A stretch of 64,000 nucleotides of DNA from NCBI RefSeq assembly GCF_002257645.1, contig NZ_NQMO01000001.1:1598065-1662064 (forward strand), read 5' to 3'. The stretch is from Paenibacillus sp. XY044 (GTDB lineage: Bacteria; Bacillota; Bacilli; Paenibacillales; Paenibacillaceae). Shown one piece after another: positions 1 through 8,728 of the stretch (position 1 is its first letter; each line of letters opens with the position of its first letter). The notes beneath the pieces were generated by a model. The model worked only from the letters and a program-made list of their open reading frames with translations, searched no databases and was not told the DNA's origin. The position numbers and the translations under genes were made by a program.

Positions 1-10
1 AACGGAAGAG

Positions 11-373
11 ATGAAAATCGGGGAGGTAGCCGCGATTGCTGGCGTGAACGCCTCTGCTATCCGGCATTGGGAAATGGAGGGGCTCATTCGCTCTAAGCGG
101 AACCCGGAAAATGGATATAGAGTTTTTACGTCGGGGGAATTAAAAAAGATTATCGTGCTGAGCAGTTTAAGAAAAACCGTCTATTTTATTGAAAATATGA
201 AACAGCTGCTGGCAGCTTTAGAAACATCGGATCTCGCTGCGATCGAACGCTCCTTTAAGATGGCTCTGCAAAAGCTGAATGAGCAATTGAAAAATCAAAT
301 GGATGGTGTATCCGAAATGATGAGGTATATTGAGCTTCAAACAAACCGCTCTTCTGAAGCTCCAACATTGTAA
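11..373 (+). CDS. MerR-family transcriptional regulator
   Basis: A 120-residue protein whose N-terminus is a MerR winged helix-turn-helix (KIGEVAAIAGV, then RHWEMEGLI and NGYRVF, residues 1-45). A helical segment follows that in this family forms the dimerisation coiled coil. It is short and has no recognisable effector domain. The ATG at 11 is the family's usual start, but the reading frame stays open to the window edge and no proper Shine-Dalgarno sequence is visible, so a few upstream residues may be missing. It lies just upstream of an SDR gene in the same direction, which suggests it may control that gene; the ligand cannot be told. Confidence 0.85.
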   Translation: MKIGEVAAIAGVNASAIRHWEMEGLIRSKRNPENGYRVFTSGELKKIIVLSSLRKTVYFIENMKQLLAALETSDLAAIERSFKMALQKLNEQLKNQMDGVSEMMRYIELQTNRSSEAPTL

Positions 374-526
374 TATGCAGCTCCAGAAATACTCCGAAGA
401 GAAATAGGCAAGAATTGAATAGGTATGTTCTAACGGAGTTTAACAACCATTCCCTATAATGAATACATAAGGCCCGGGCACCGGAGAAACGGAACGGGCA
501 ATATAAAATAAAAGGAGCGAACGGAT

Positions 527-1264
527 ATGAGTTTGAATGGTAAAGTCGCCATCGTCACAGGAGCGTCGAGAGGCATCGGGAGACAAATCGCATTACAATT
601 GGCTGAAGCCGGGGCGAAAGTGGTCGTCAATTATTCCTTGAATGAAGGCAAAGCGAATGAGGTGGTCCAGGCGATTGAGCAGACTGGTGGAGAAGCAGCT
701 GCGATCCGCGCCAATGTGGGCAAGATTAGCGAAGTCAAAGCGATGTTCGCAGAGACGGTGGAACGGTTCGGACGCCTGGACATTCTGGTTAACAATGCCG
801 GCATCATGGAACTGGCGCCGATTGCGGAAGTGACGGAGGAAGGGTTTGACCGGCACTTCGATATCAATGTAAAGGGAACGTATTTCGCTTGCCAACAAGC
901 GAATTTGCATATGGCGCAAGGCGGGACGATCATCAATTTTTCAACTTCGGTATCGGGTGCCATGCTTCCGGCTTATAGTGTATACGCGGCAACCAAAGGT
1001 GCCGTCGAGCAGTTGACCCGTCAATTGGCCAAAGAATTCGGCCCTAAAGACATCACGATTAACTGCATCGCCCCGGGGCAAGTATCGACCGAGCTGTTTT
1101 TGAACGGGAAATCAGAGGAGCTAATCGATTCCTTTCGCCGCATGAACGCCTTTGGCCGGCTTGGTGAGCCGGAAGACATCGCGAACGCAATCGAGCTGCT
1201 GGTCAGCGACAAAGCCCGGTGGATTACGGGACAGACGATTCGGGTAAACGGCGGTTTTAACTGA
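527..1264 (+). CDS. SDR-family NAD(P)-dependent oxidoreductase
   Basis: A classical short-chain dehydrogenase/reductase of 245 residues, the usual length. It has the TGASRGIG dinucleotide motif (residues 11-18), NNAG (89-92), catalytic Tyr153 and Lys157 in YAATK, and a C-terminal end GQTIRVNGGFN typical of 3-oxoacyl-ACP-reductase-like SDRs. It should be a cytoplasmic tetramer acting on a carbonyl or alcohol; the substrate is unknown. AAAAGGAG precedes the ATG. A TATAAT at 455-460 sits in the gap behind the MerR gene with no good -35 at 17 bp, as is common for MerR-controlled promoters with long spacers. A terminator follows at 1303-1331. Confidence 0.9.
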   Translation: MSLNGKVAIVTGASRGIGRQIALQLAEAGAKVVVNYSLNEGKANEVVQAIEQTGGEAAAIRANVGKISEVKAMFAETVERFGRLDILVNNAGIMELAPIAEVTEEGFDRHFDINVKGTYFACQQANLHMAQGGTIINFSTSVSGAMLPAYSVYAATKGAVEQLTRQLAKEFGPKDITINCIAPGQVSTELFLNGKSEELIDSFRRMNAFGRLGEPEDIANAIELLVSDKARWITGQTIRVNGGFN

Positions 1265-1265
1265 T

Positions 1266-1279
1266 ATCATACGTATGAT
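1266..1279. repeat. Perfect 14-bp palindrome after the SDR gene
   Basis: ATCATACGTATGAT is a perfect palindrome two bases after the SDR stop codon, upstream of the terminator. It may be a protein-binding site or chance; nothing else marks it. Confidence 0.4.
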
Positions 1280-1302
1280 CCGCGCTGCGGATGAATCGAA
1301 CG

Positions 1303-1331
1303 AAAAAGCTTCCGGCTGCGGGAGCTTTTTT
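1303..1331 (+). terminator. Rho-independent terminator of the SDR gene
   Basis: AAAAAGCT and AGCTTTTTT arms plus a CC/GG extension around a short GC loop, ending in six T residues. It separates the SDR from the TPR gene. Confidence 0.8.
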
Positions 1332-1452
1332 CCATGTTTAGTTAAATCATTTTTTAGCTTGTCAAAGAGGGGGATCGAGCATTAACCTTTTTGTGTAACG
1401 ACTGATATGCAGCATGCTTTCTATCACCCTGACCCAAAGGAGAAAACACCGT

Positions 1453-2367
1453 TTGAATACGAATCAAAAGGCCATAGCGTGCCTTGAACAAAATAATTAC
1501 GACGAAGCGCTAGCGCTTTTCAAACAAGCCGTAGAGGAATCACGGGATGTTCAATCCTTGACCAATCTGGCGTGGATCTATGTGCATGAAGAAGGAGATA
1601 ACGAGGCAGCCTTGTCATTGATCCTGGAGGCCGTAGCTCAGGAGCCGATATCTTATTTTCCTTATAATTTGTTGGGTGAAATTTACGCCGACATGGAAAA
1701 GTGGAAAGATGCGTCGGATATACTGAACCGCTCCTTAGCGATTCAGCCTTCGGATGAGGCCTACAATAACCTGGCGGTCGCGAAATATCATATGGGGCAT
1801 ATCGATGAAGCTGCGGACTATTTTCTGCAGAGCGCAAAACCTTCCGATTATACGATGTACAGCCATATAAAATGCTTGATTGAACTCGGGAGAGCGGAGG
1901 AAGCCGCAGCGAAGCTGGATGCTTTTTCCGAAGAAGACGACGAATTTGTCGGCCAGGTCGAAATGGCAGAATTGTATGTTGAATTAGACTGCTATGAGCA
2001 GGCCGTTGAATGGTTTGAAAAAGGCTGGAAGATATACTGGAAGACACCGGATTGGGTCGGCCGCTTTGCGTATGCTTTACTGAAAATCAATCAGGCCGGC
2101 CGCGCACATGAAATCCTTAACGAAGTTATTCAGCAAAAAGCCGCGGACATCCGCGATGCGGACAAAGAGGAGCTCGACGACGATTGGACGGAGGATGAAA
2201 AAGCCGAGTATGTTCAAAAACTGGCTAATGAAAAGAAAGAGTATGAGGGGCTGCTCGCGCGCATCTTAGCCGGCTATGTTCCTCCCTTGAAATATAACAC
2301 CTCCCTAAGTTCCAACTGTTACTTGTTCGGATGCGAGCGCCATCGTCATCCCGAGTATCGTGAATGA
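1453..2367 (+). CDS. Tetratricopeptide-repeat protein
   Basis: A protein of about 304 residues made largely of TPR-like helical pairs (for example NYDEALALFKQAVEES near the start, then DEAYNNLAVAKYHMG and YEQAVEWFEKGWKIY). TPR arrays bind other proteins; no enzymatic domain is visible. An ATG at 1414 is in frame, but AAAGGAG at 1436-1442 sits 10 nt before a TTG at 1453, so I take the TTG. There is no signal peptide or membrane segment, so it should be cytoplasmic. The acidic stretch EELDDDWTEDEKAEY lies near the C-terminus. The partner is unknown. Confidence 0.8.
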   Translation: MNTNQKAIACLEQNNYDEALALFKQAVEESRDVQSLTNLAWIYVHEEGDNEAALSLILEAVAQEPISYFPYNLLGEIYADMEKWKDASDILNRSLAIQPSDEAYNNLAVAKYHMGHIDEAADYFLQSAKPSDYTMYSHIKCLIELGRAEEAAAKLDAFSEEDDEFVGQVEMAELYVELDCYEQAVEWFEKGWKIYWKTPDWVGRFAYALLKINQAGRAHEILNEVIQQKAADIRDADKEELDDDWTEDEKAEYVQKLANEKKEYEGLLARILAGYVPPLKYNTSLSSNCYLFGCERHRHPEYRE

Positions 2368-2428
2368 AATGTGAAATCAGGCTATAATGATGACAGGACG
2401 AATTCCATCATGAAAGGAAATGGGTCGC

Positions 2429-2859
2429 ATGAACAACGTTACCAAAATGAAGATCGGCAACCGGTCAATGAAGTGTTTGAAGCTTTCGTTGATCCAGATA
2501 AAATAGGGAACTTCTGGTTTACCTCAAGCTCGGAAAGATGGGAACAGGGCAAAACGATTACGTTGAGATACGACGAATACGATGCCCAGGGCGATATCAA
2601 AATCATAGAAATCAAAGAAAACAAAAAAATCGTATTTCAGTGGGGCGCCGATGGAGAAGGGCATGAAGTTACCATTTCGATTGCTGAATCGGGGATTTCC
2701 GAAAGTACCGTTGAAGTGACTGAAGAAGGTTTTACGGAAAACGAGCAGGACTGGATACATCAACTGGTGGATAACAAAGAAGGATGGGTCTATATGTTGA
2801 CTTGTTTAAAAGGGTATTTGGAATATGGCGTTCAATTGAGAGCCTCCCTGATCAAATAG
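2429..2859 (+). pseudogene. SRPBCC/AHSA1-family protein with an apparent frameshift
   Basis: An activator-of-Hsp90 (AHSA1/START-like) domain protein. The long open frame encodes PVNEVFEAFVDPDKIGNFWF and continues through the typical QWGADGEGHEV region to the stop at 2857-2859. The natural start is in a different frame: ATG at 2429, behind GGAAATGGG, encodes MNNVTKMKIG, the usual beginning of this family. The two frames would join if one base were restored at about 2460 (AA to AAA), giving MNNVTKMKIGKPVNEVFEAF. So either the gene carries a one-base deletion or the sequence has an error. The uninterrupted reading from 2371 has an N-terminus unlike the family. It lies upstream of the MarR gene. 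Confidence 0.75.
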
Positions 2860-2891
2860 TTTGCTTAATGCTTGATTTCTCGCCCATATTG

Positions 2892-2920
2892 TTGAGATAG
2901 AAACAAAACTTCAATATAAT
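2892..2920 (+). promoter_or_regulatory. Promoter of the marR-type gene
   Basis: TTGAGA (2892-2897) and a perfect TATAAT (2915-2920) with a 17-bp spacer. The spacer contains GAAACAAA, which also occurs in the promoter of the drug-efflux gene downstream, so it may be a MarR binding half-site. Confidence 0.8.
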
Positions 2921-2953
2921 AGGGTCATGCACCAACGGGCGGGAGGACAGGCC

Positions 2954-3421
2954 ATGAACAAACAAGAACAGGTCATGATGGATTTCAGGGACTTATTTAA
3001 CAAGATGGCTTGGCTTAATAAGATGAAGATGGAAGTCAGTCTTAAGGGTTATAAGCCTTCTGAAGTACATTGTATCGAATCCATTGGTAAAAATTCAGAT
3101 CCCAACGTGACAAAACTTGCGGAGTCCCTTTATATGACTAGAGGCGCCATAAGTAAGTTAACAAAGAAGCTCGTAGAAAAAGGCCTGATCGAAAGCTATC
3201 GGAAACCGGATAACAAGAAAGAAATCTATTTTAGGCTTACGGAGCAAGGTGAGGTCATTTATAACATCCATGAGGAACTGCACAAAGAGTTTCAAGAGCG
3301 GGATCAAGCCGTATTTGAGCAGGTAACCGAGGATCAATATGACAGTATGCTTGGCTTCATAGAAAAGTATAGAAGGCATTTGGATGCAGAAATCATGAAA
3401 CAGGGTATTGAGATTCATTAA
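2954..3421 (+). CDS. MarR-family transcriptional regulator
   Basis: A protein of about 155 residues with a MarR winged HTH: VTKLAESLYMTRGAISKLTKKLVEKGLIESYRKPDNKKEIYF contains the recognition helix and the wing, so I describe it by position (roughly residues 50-95). GGGAGG precedes the ATG at 2954; the in-frame ATG at 2927 lies too close to the promoter. A DHA2 efflux pump follows, the standard arrangement for a MarR repressor that senses a toxic compound. Shared GAAACAAA elements in both promoters suggest it represses itself and the pump. The inducer is unknown. Confidence 0.88.
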   Translation: MNKQEQVMMDFRDLFNKMAWLNKMKMEVSLKGYKPSEVHCIESIGKNSDPNVTKLAESLYMTRGAISKLTKKLVEKGLIESYRKPDNKKEIYFRLTEQGEVIYNIHEELHKEFQERDQAVFEQVTEDQYDSMLGFIEKYRRHLDAEIMKQGIEIH

Positions 3422-3462
3422 TTCGGAATGATTTGAATCAAGAAAATGAGATGAAACCACAG

Positions 3463-3497
3463 GCAGCCGGGCTCCGTTCAGAGCAGGCTGCTTTTTT
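3463..3497 (+). terminator. Terminator between marR-type gene and efflux pump
   Basis: GCAGCC pairs with GGCTGC, with an inner GCTC/GAGC stem, followed by six T residues. Confidence 0.85.
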
Positions 3498-3512
3498 ATT
3501 GTGATATTTTTG

Positions 3513-3554
3513 TTGACACGGAAACAAAGATGCGATACATTAATTATGTTTCCG
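3513..3554 (+). promoter_or_regulatory. Efflux-pump promoter with candidate MarR operator
   Basis: A consensus TTGACA (3513-3518) and TACATT (3536-3541) with a 17-bp spacer form the promoter. The inverted repeat CGGAAACA (3519-3526) / TGTTTCCG (3547-3554) flanks the -10 region. The left arm contains GAAACAAA, also found in the upstream marR-type promoter. This is a good candidate operator for that regulator. Confidence 0.7.
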
Positions 3555-3590
3555 CGGAATCAAAACAACAACTTCTGAGAGGAGAATCAC

Positions 3591-5006
3591 ATGGCAAAAG
3601 ACAATGACAAAGTAAAGAAATCAGGATTACCTAAACAAATCCTCATGGCCGCCTGGGCGATCGCACTTGGAGCCATTGCTCCGATGCTTGACTCAACGAT
3701 GGTGAACATCGCCATCAATAAACTAACGGAGAAATTTAACACCACACTCGACATCATTCAATGGTCCGTCACGGGTTATGTGTTAGCTCTCGCGATTGCC
3801 GTTCCGGTATCCGGATGGCTTATGAACAAATATAACGGAAAGAAAGTTTTCATCGGTGCGGTCATCGCGTTTGGCATCATTTCCATTTTCGCTGGAGTGA
3901 GCTGGAATATTTCCAGCTTCATCTTCTTCCGGCTGCTTCAAGGATTTAGCGCTGGCATTATTACCCCGCTTATGTCAACCCTCTTGGTCAAAACGGCAGG
4001 TCAAGAAAATCTGGGGAGAGTGATGGCCATCGTCAGCACACCTATGATTTTTGGCCCGATCCTGGGGCCCGTTATCGGGGGTTTCATCGTTCAAGGCGCA
4101 TCATGGCATTGGATTTTCTTCATCAACGTGTTCATCGTTTTGATTGCCGTACCGCTAATGATGAAAAAGATTCCAGACTTTGAACCGTTCAACAAAGACA
4201 GTAAGCTCGATGTTTTCGGAATTGTGAATTTATCCCTCATGAGCGCGTCATTGATTTACGGCATTACGAAAGCAGCCGATCATGCATCATTTACCAATAG
4301 CGAAACCATTCTATGGGTGGGGATTGGCCTCGCTTTAGCCGTAGTTTACCTCGTATATAATCGAATGAATAAGAATCAAACCGTGCTGCCCATGAACTTG
4401 TTTGCGCACAAGAACTTCTCTACAGCAAGCATCGGACTATTTTTAGCCAATATTTCCATTATGGGTCCTATGTTCATTCTGCCTTTGTTCTTCCAGAACT
4501 TCCGTCATTTCACGGCAATCGAAGCAGCGATTGCGTTAATTCCTCAAGGCGTTGGGATGCTCGTTACCCGGCCGGTAATCGGAGTCATGATTGATAAGAT
4601 CGGTGCGAAATACGTCGTTATGGTCAGCCTTGTTCTTTCGCTAATCGGATCGATTCCGCTGATCTTCATCACCGATCAAACAAGTATGATCTGGATTTCC
4701 ATCCTATTGTTCATCCGGGGTACCAGCGTCGGAGGGATTGTTCTTCCGCTGACAAGTGAAGCTTATACCGGACTTAACGACAAACAACTTCCGGAAGCGG
4801 GAGTCGGGATTCATATGATTGAAAATGTGGGTTCGAGCTTTGGTACGGCTGTGATCGCAACCGTTGTCGCAACTTTTGTTCACGGACTGCAGCCAACGAT
4901 CGCCAGCGGCTTGAAAGGGTATCATGCAGGATTTTTGGTTTCTGCCATCGTCCTGGCCATCATCTTCATCCCAGGAGTATTCCTCACACATAAAAAGAAT
5001 GCATAA
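3591..5006 (+). CDS. DHA2-family MFS multidrug efflux transporter
   Basis: A 471-residue membrane protein of the EmrB/QacA (DHA2) drug:H+ antiporter family. It has many hydrophobic helices, starting with the segment LMAAWAIALGAIAPMLDSTM that carries the characteristic D-S-T-M-V-N-I-A motif, and RLLQGFSAGIITPL and GPILGPVIGGFI match antiporter motifs B and C. It should expel hydrophobic toxic compounds through the cytoplasmic membrane. It has its own promoter at 3513 and follows a MarR gene that probably represses it. A terminator lies at 5027-5053. Confidence 0.92.
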   Translation: MAKDNDKVKKSGLPKQILMAAWAIALGAIAPMLDSTMVNIAINKLTEKFNTTLDIIQWSVTGYVLALAIAVPVSGWLMNKYNGKKVFIGAVIAFGIISIFAGVSWNISSFIFFRLLQGFSAGIITPLMSTLLVKTAGQENLGRVMAIVSTPMIFGPILGPVIGGFIVQGASWHWIFFINVFIVLIAVPLMMKKIPDFEPFNKDSKLDVFGIVNLSLMSASLIYGITKAADHASFTNSETILWVGIGLALAVVYLVYNRMNKNQTVLPMNLFAHKNFSTASIGLFLANISIMGPMFILPLFFQNFRHFTAIEAAIALIPQGVGMLVTRPVIGVMIDKIGAKYVVMVSLVLSLIGSIPLIFITDQTSMIWISILLFIRGTSVGGIVLPLTSEAYTGLNDKQLPEAGVGIHMIENVGSSFGTAVIATVVATFVHGLQPTIASGLKGYHAGFLVSAIVLAIIFIPGVFLTHKKNA

Positions 5007-5026
5007 CGCCCTCTTCCGCAATGGAC

Positions 5027-5053
5027 GGATGCCACCTTGGCATTCGTTTTTTT
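5027..5053 (+). terminator. Terminator of the efflux-pump gene
   Basis: GGATGCCA pairs with TGGCATTC (one G-U pair) around a CCT loop, followed by seven T residues. Confidence 0.85.
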
Positions 5054-5245
5054 GCGTGACAAGGGTTCCAAACGATGATTATCGAATACAGGACAATCAT
5101 TCCGGCGCATATGTATTTTGAGAAGGACAACCGGAAGCGAATGGACAAAGGTGGTGGTGTACCGACTAACCCAATTTAGGATGATTTACACAAAATCATT
5201 GGATGGATCAAGGGGGAGAGCCCTATCAAACGGTGGAACGACTAT

Positions 5246-7072
5246 TTGCTGAAGACGAAAATGTTTATCGCATTCTCGGCGGTATCCTTGTTTATTGTGA
5301 CACTGACCTGTTTCATGTTTGACTACAAAAATGTGAGCGATATCAAAAGCCAAACGTTCGCACTATCGGATACGATCACCAGGCAGTTCAGCAGGACGTT
5401 CGAGCTGTACGTACAGGACATTGAAAAATTATCCGTGTCGATCATCGGAGATTCCATCATCCAGAACAGCCTGATCGATCATTACCACTCCGACGATACC
5501 GTTGAACAGAACGAAATCGAGCTTACGATCAACAACCGGCTGTTCACGCATCTACAGTCGAGATCCCAATTGCAGAGCATTTACTTGTTTACTTTGGACC
5601 ATAATGCTTATTTTGTATCGAAAGCCAGCGGACCTAAAGTCAGTTTTAATCTGGAGGATGAAGCCTGGTACCCCAGAACAGCTGAAATCAAAAAGAACAA
5701 GTTCATTCTGCTGCCCGTCTGCGAGGAAAGTACCGGAGGTGATCGCCAGGAAAAGGTCATATCGTTCGTACGGAACATCAACCGCATTCCTTACCTGGAT
5801 ACGCTTGCTTACATGAAAATCAACATCAATGTTAATGTCATTAACGAAATGCTCGTCATGTCCAACGCCAACGAATTTGAACGGAGTATGAGAGTACTTA
5901 TCGTTACAGACCAAGGAGACATCGTCTACGACGACAGGGACGAACTCACTGGAAACACCCATACGGGACTAGGCAAGTCCGTATTTCAGAAATCGCCGAG
6001 CTCGGGGGAACTGACGTGGATGGGGGAGCGATACCTGTACACGATCGAGCATTCGAATTATACCAAATGGAATACGGTCATTCTCATTCCGAAAGACTTT
6101 TTGCTGTCCAAGCAGAAAAAGTCGCAATATATCCTCGTTCTTGCCGGACTGCTCGCCACGATCCTGATTGCCTTCGTTTCTTATATGTTGTCACACCAGA
6201 TCACGATCCCGCTGCGTAACTTGATGAAGAAAATGACGCGGGTCGAACAGGGAGATTTCAGCCAGTATATGACCGTTACAGGAAATGACGAAATCAGCCG
6301 GCTGAGCCGGATTTACAACAACATGCTGGACAGCATTTCCCGCCTGATCAGCGAAGTGTATGAATCCAAGCTGGCGGAGAAAAATGCCCAGTTATCAGCG
6401 CTTCAGGCACAGATCAATCCCCATTTTTTATACAACACGTTGAACATTATGAAGTCGATCAGCCGTGTCCGGGGTATTGAGGAGGTTGCCGAGATGTCGG
6501 AATCGCTCGCGGAGCTGTTTCAGTACAGCATGAAAAACTTGCAGCATCCGGTGCCCCTCCGCGATGAACTGAACCATATCGATAATTATATGAACATTCA
6601 GCATCATCGGTTCGGCAGCAGGTTCGAGCTTCACGTGTCTGTCCCTGAGCATCTGCTGCATGCATCGGTATTGAAATTAACGATTCAACCTCTGATCGAG
6701 AACGCCATCATTCATGGACTGGGAAAAATAAAGTCCGGCGGACGGGTTGAACTTCGGGCCAGGAAAGACGGCGGTTCGTTTGTCATTGAAGTGTCCGATA
6801 ACGGCAAAGGCATGGACAAGAAACAGTTAGAAGAGCTGCGGAGCGCCCTGCAGCATCATGCACATACGAGCCGCATTCAAGACCAACCTTATGGAATCGG
6901 TCTCAGCAACATCCGTGAAAGGATCCGGTTATGCTACGGCGCCGAATACGGCATGGAGCTTGAGAGCAGCCAAAACGGAGGGACGACCGTCCGGATCACG
7001 TTACCGTTTATTGATCACGACACCCGGAAAAGGGAGGATGATACGGATGAATATATTTCTGGTAGAGGATGA
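5246..7072 (+). CDS. YesM-type sensor histidine kinase
   Basis: A 608-residue membrane sensor kinase. It has an N-terminal membrane segment (about residues 5-25), an extracellular sensing region, a second membrane segment (about 290-315), a HAMP linker, a LytS/YesM-type His-kinase domain with phospho-acceptor His393 in QINPHFLYNTLN, and an ATPase domain (NAIIHGLGK, DNGKGM, GIGLSNI). It should phosphorylate the YesN-type regulator whose start overlaps its end. The start is uncertain: TTG at 5246 is the first normal start codon and lacks a close Shine-Dalgarno. The in-frame codons upstream read IKRWNDY from an ATC at 5225 that sits 6 nt behind GGGGGAG, so a rare ATC start is possible. It likely senses the sugar taken up by the importer that follows. 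Confidence 0.9.
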   Translation: MLKTKMFIAFSAVSLFIVTLTCFMFDYKNVSDIKSQTFALSDTITRQFSRTFELYVQDIEKLSVSIIGDSIIQNSLIDHYHSDDTVEQNEIELTINNRLFTHLQSRSQLQSIYLFTLDHNAYFVSKASGPKVSFNLEDEAWYPRTAEIKKNKFILLPVCEESTGGDRQEKVISFVRNINRIPYLDTLAYMKININVNVINEMLVMSNANEFERSMRVLIVTDQGDIVYDDRDELTGNTHTGLGKSVFQKSPSSGELTWMGERYLYTIEHSNYTKWNTVILIPKDFLLSKQKKSQYILVLAGLLATILIAFVSYMLSHQITIPLRNLMKKMTRVEQGDFSQYMTVTGNDEISRLSRIYNNMLDSISRLISEVYESKLAEKNAQLSALQAQINPHFLYNTLNIMKSISRVRGIEEVAEMSESLAELFQYSMKNLQHPVPLRDELNHIDNYMNIQHHRFGSRFELHVSVPEHLLHASVLKLTIQPLIENAIIHGLGKIKSGGRVELRARKDGGSFVIEVSDNGKGMDKKQLEELRSALQHHAHTSRIQDQPYGIGLSNIRERIRLCYGAEYGMELESSQNGGTTVRITLPFIDHDTRKREDDTDEYISGRG

Positions 7073-8561
7073 GCATTGGGCACTTGCGGAGCTTATCGAA
7101 TTGTTTCGGATCTATGAAGCGGAGCACCGCATTTTTGCGTTCGGAAGCGGAGAAGAGGCACTGGCCGCAGCTCGCGAGAATATGCCCGACCTTGTATTGA
7201 CCGACATCAATATGCCGGGCATGGACGGGCTGGAATTAATCAAGGCGCTTATCGGTATCCATCCCGACCTTAAAGCGATCGTGCTCAGCGTCCATGACCA
7301 GTTTGCGTATGCCCAGCAGGGGATGAAAATCGGGGTCATCGATTATTTGCTGAAGCCTGTCCGCAAGGAGGTTTTATACGCAGCCATAGACCAGACGCTT
7401 CTTCATATTACAAACGATACAAAAAGGAAAACCGAACGTAAGCATGCAGCCATCTCACAGATGCTTTTGTCTTCAGAGGCGCAGGAGAATGAGTATACGG
7501 CATCCGTTACCGCGGCTCCGTACTTCGCAGCCTTGCTGCAAACGGCTGGCCGGACCTCGGGAGAAGTCGAAAAGGATACGGTAATCGGCAGAGCAAAATC
7601 GTTACTACTCAAGCGGCTGCGGGAACAAGACATCCACTGCATTGACGTTGGCGCAAAGTGGAAGGTCATCCTGGCAGCTTTAGAGGATGCGCATCTCATT
7701 TCCTACTGTACCTCTTGCCTTGAAACGCTCTATCAGCAAATCACTCGCTCGGGAATTCAGGTGCATATGGGGTACGTGATCAAGAAAAGGGGGGAGTCCC
7801 TGCACTCCGGTTATGAGGCATTATTAAAAATGATCGAAGAACAGATAAAGTTCGGAATGTCCACATTCGTGACTCCGGACACGCGCAGCACACAGGCAGA
7901 AATCGGCGAAATATGGGATCGGGCCAGGCTGCTGCAAAATTTTATCAGACAGGGAGATATCCAAAGGGGGAAAGAAACGATTCATAACATGGTCCTTGAA
8001 TTGAAGCGTCATGAACTGACTTTGAGGCAGCTCACGCAGTTCGTGAGTGACCTGTTCTATTCGCTGAAATATAATTTTCAAGCCTCCTCCAAGGCGGATA
8101 TCCGGATTACCGCGCTCCATGAAGACATGCATCTGCTTCGCGAATTCACTAGCTATGACGAATTGTCCAGCTGGCTCACCCGTAGGGTTTTCGGGCTGTT
8201 CAGCGGGCAAAAACCTGTCGATCCGAAGCCCAAGGAGCTCGTCCCCATTCTGATTAACCACATTCATGCGAATTATCAGCATGACCTCTCCCTTCAGCAG
8301 TTTGCCGCGGAACATCATGTAAGCCTTGGTTATTTGTCCCGCCTGTTTAAAACCCAGACAGGGCACACCTTCTCGGACTATTTGATCAGGCACCGTATCG
8401 AGGCAGCCAAAACATTGCTGAGCGAGGGAGCCCGTATCACGGATGTCAGCAGCCTTGTCGGATATGAGGACCCGAAGCACTTCAGCCTTGTATTCAAGCG
8501 AATCGTCGGCAAACCCCCTAAAACATACGCACAATCGCAAAAAAGAAAATATACCCCCTAA
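7047..8561 (+). CDS. YesN-type response regulator, AraC-type DNA-binding
   Basis: A 504-residue regulator. It has a receiver domain (residues 1-120, phospho-acceptor Asp53 in LTDINMPGMDG, Lys in LLKPVRKE), a middle helical region of unknown fold, and a C-terminal AraC-type double HTH (about residues 405-500: LSLQQFAAEHHVSLGYLSRL, then VSSLVGYEDPKHFSLVFKR). The ATG at 7047 follows AGGGAGG and overlaps the kinase gene by 26 nt, so the two are translationally coupled. It probably activates the ABC importer gene that begins 168 nt downstream. Confidence 0.92.
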   Translation: MNIFLVEDEHWALAELIELFRIYEAEHRIFAFGSGEEALAAARENMPDLVLTDINMPGMDGLELIKALIGIHPDLKAIVLSVHDQFAYAQQGMKIGVIDYLLKPVRKEVLYAAIDQTLLHITNDTKRKTERKHAAISQMLLSSEAQENEYTASVTAAPYFAALLQTAGRTSGEVEKDTVIGRAKSLLLKRLREQDIHCIDVGAKWKVILAALEDAHLISYCTSCLETLYQQITRSGIQVHMGYVIKKRGESLHSGYEALLKMIEEQIKFGMSTFVTPDTRSTQAEIGEIWDRARLLQNFIRQGDIQRGKETIHNMVLELKRHELTLRQLTQFVSDLFYSLKYNFQASSKADIRITALHEDMHLLREFTSYDELSSWLTRRVFGLFSGQKPVDPKPKELVPILINHIHANYQHDLSLQQFAAEHHVSLGYLSRLFKTQTGHTFSDYLIRHRIEAAKTLLSEGARITDVSSLVGYEDPKHFSLVFKRIVGKPPKTYAQSQKRKYTP

Positions 8562-8728
8562 AAAAGGGCAAATCCACAGGTGTTCACCCATCCGCAATCC
8601 ATCTAATCTTAACTTACGAGGGAACCCGGGCCCTTGATGCTGTATGGATTCTCCCATCGAACACGCATTCAACCATTTGGCAAACAGCAGGATCAGATGA
8701 ACGAATCAGTTAGGGAGGTTGTGTAAAC

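Noticed and set aside
7824..8672. 282-codon open frame on the minus strand
   Set aside because: It covers the AraC HTH part of the YesN-type gene and has no motif of its own.
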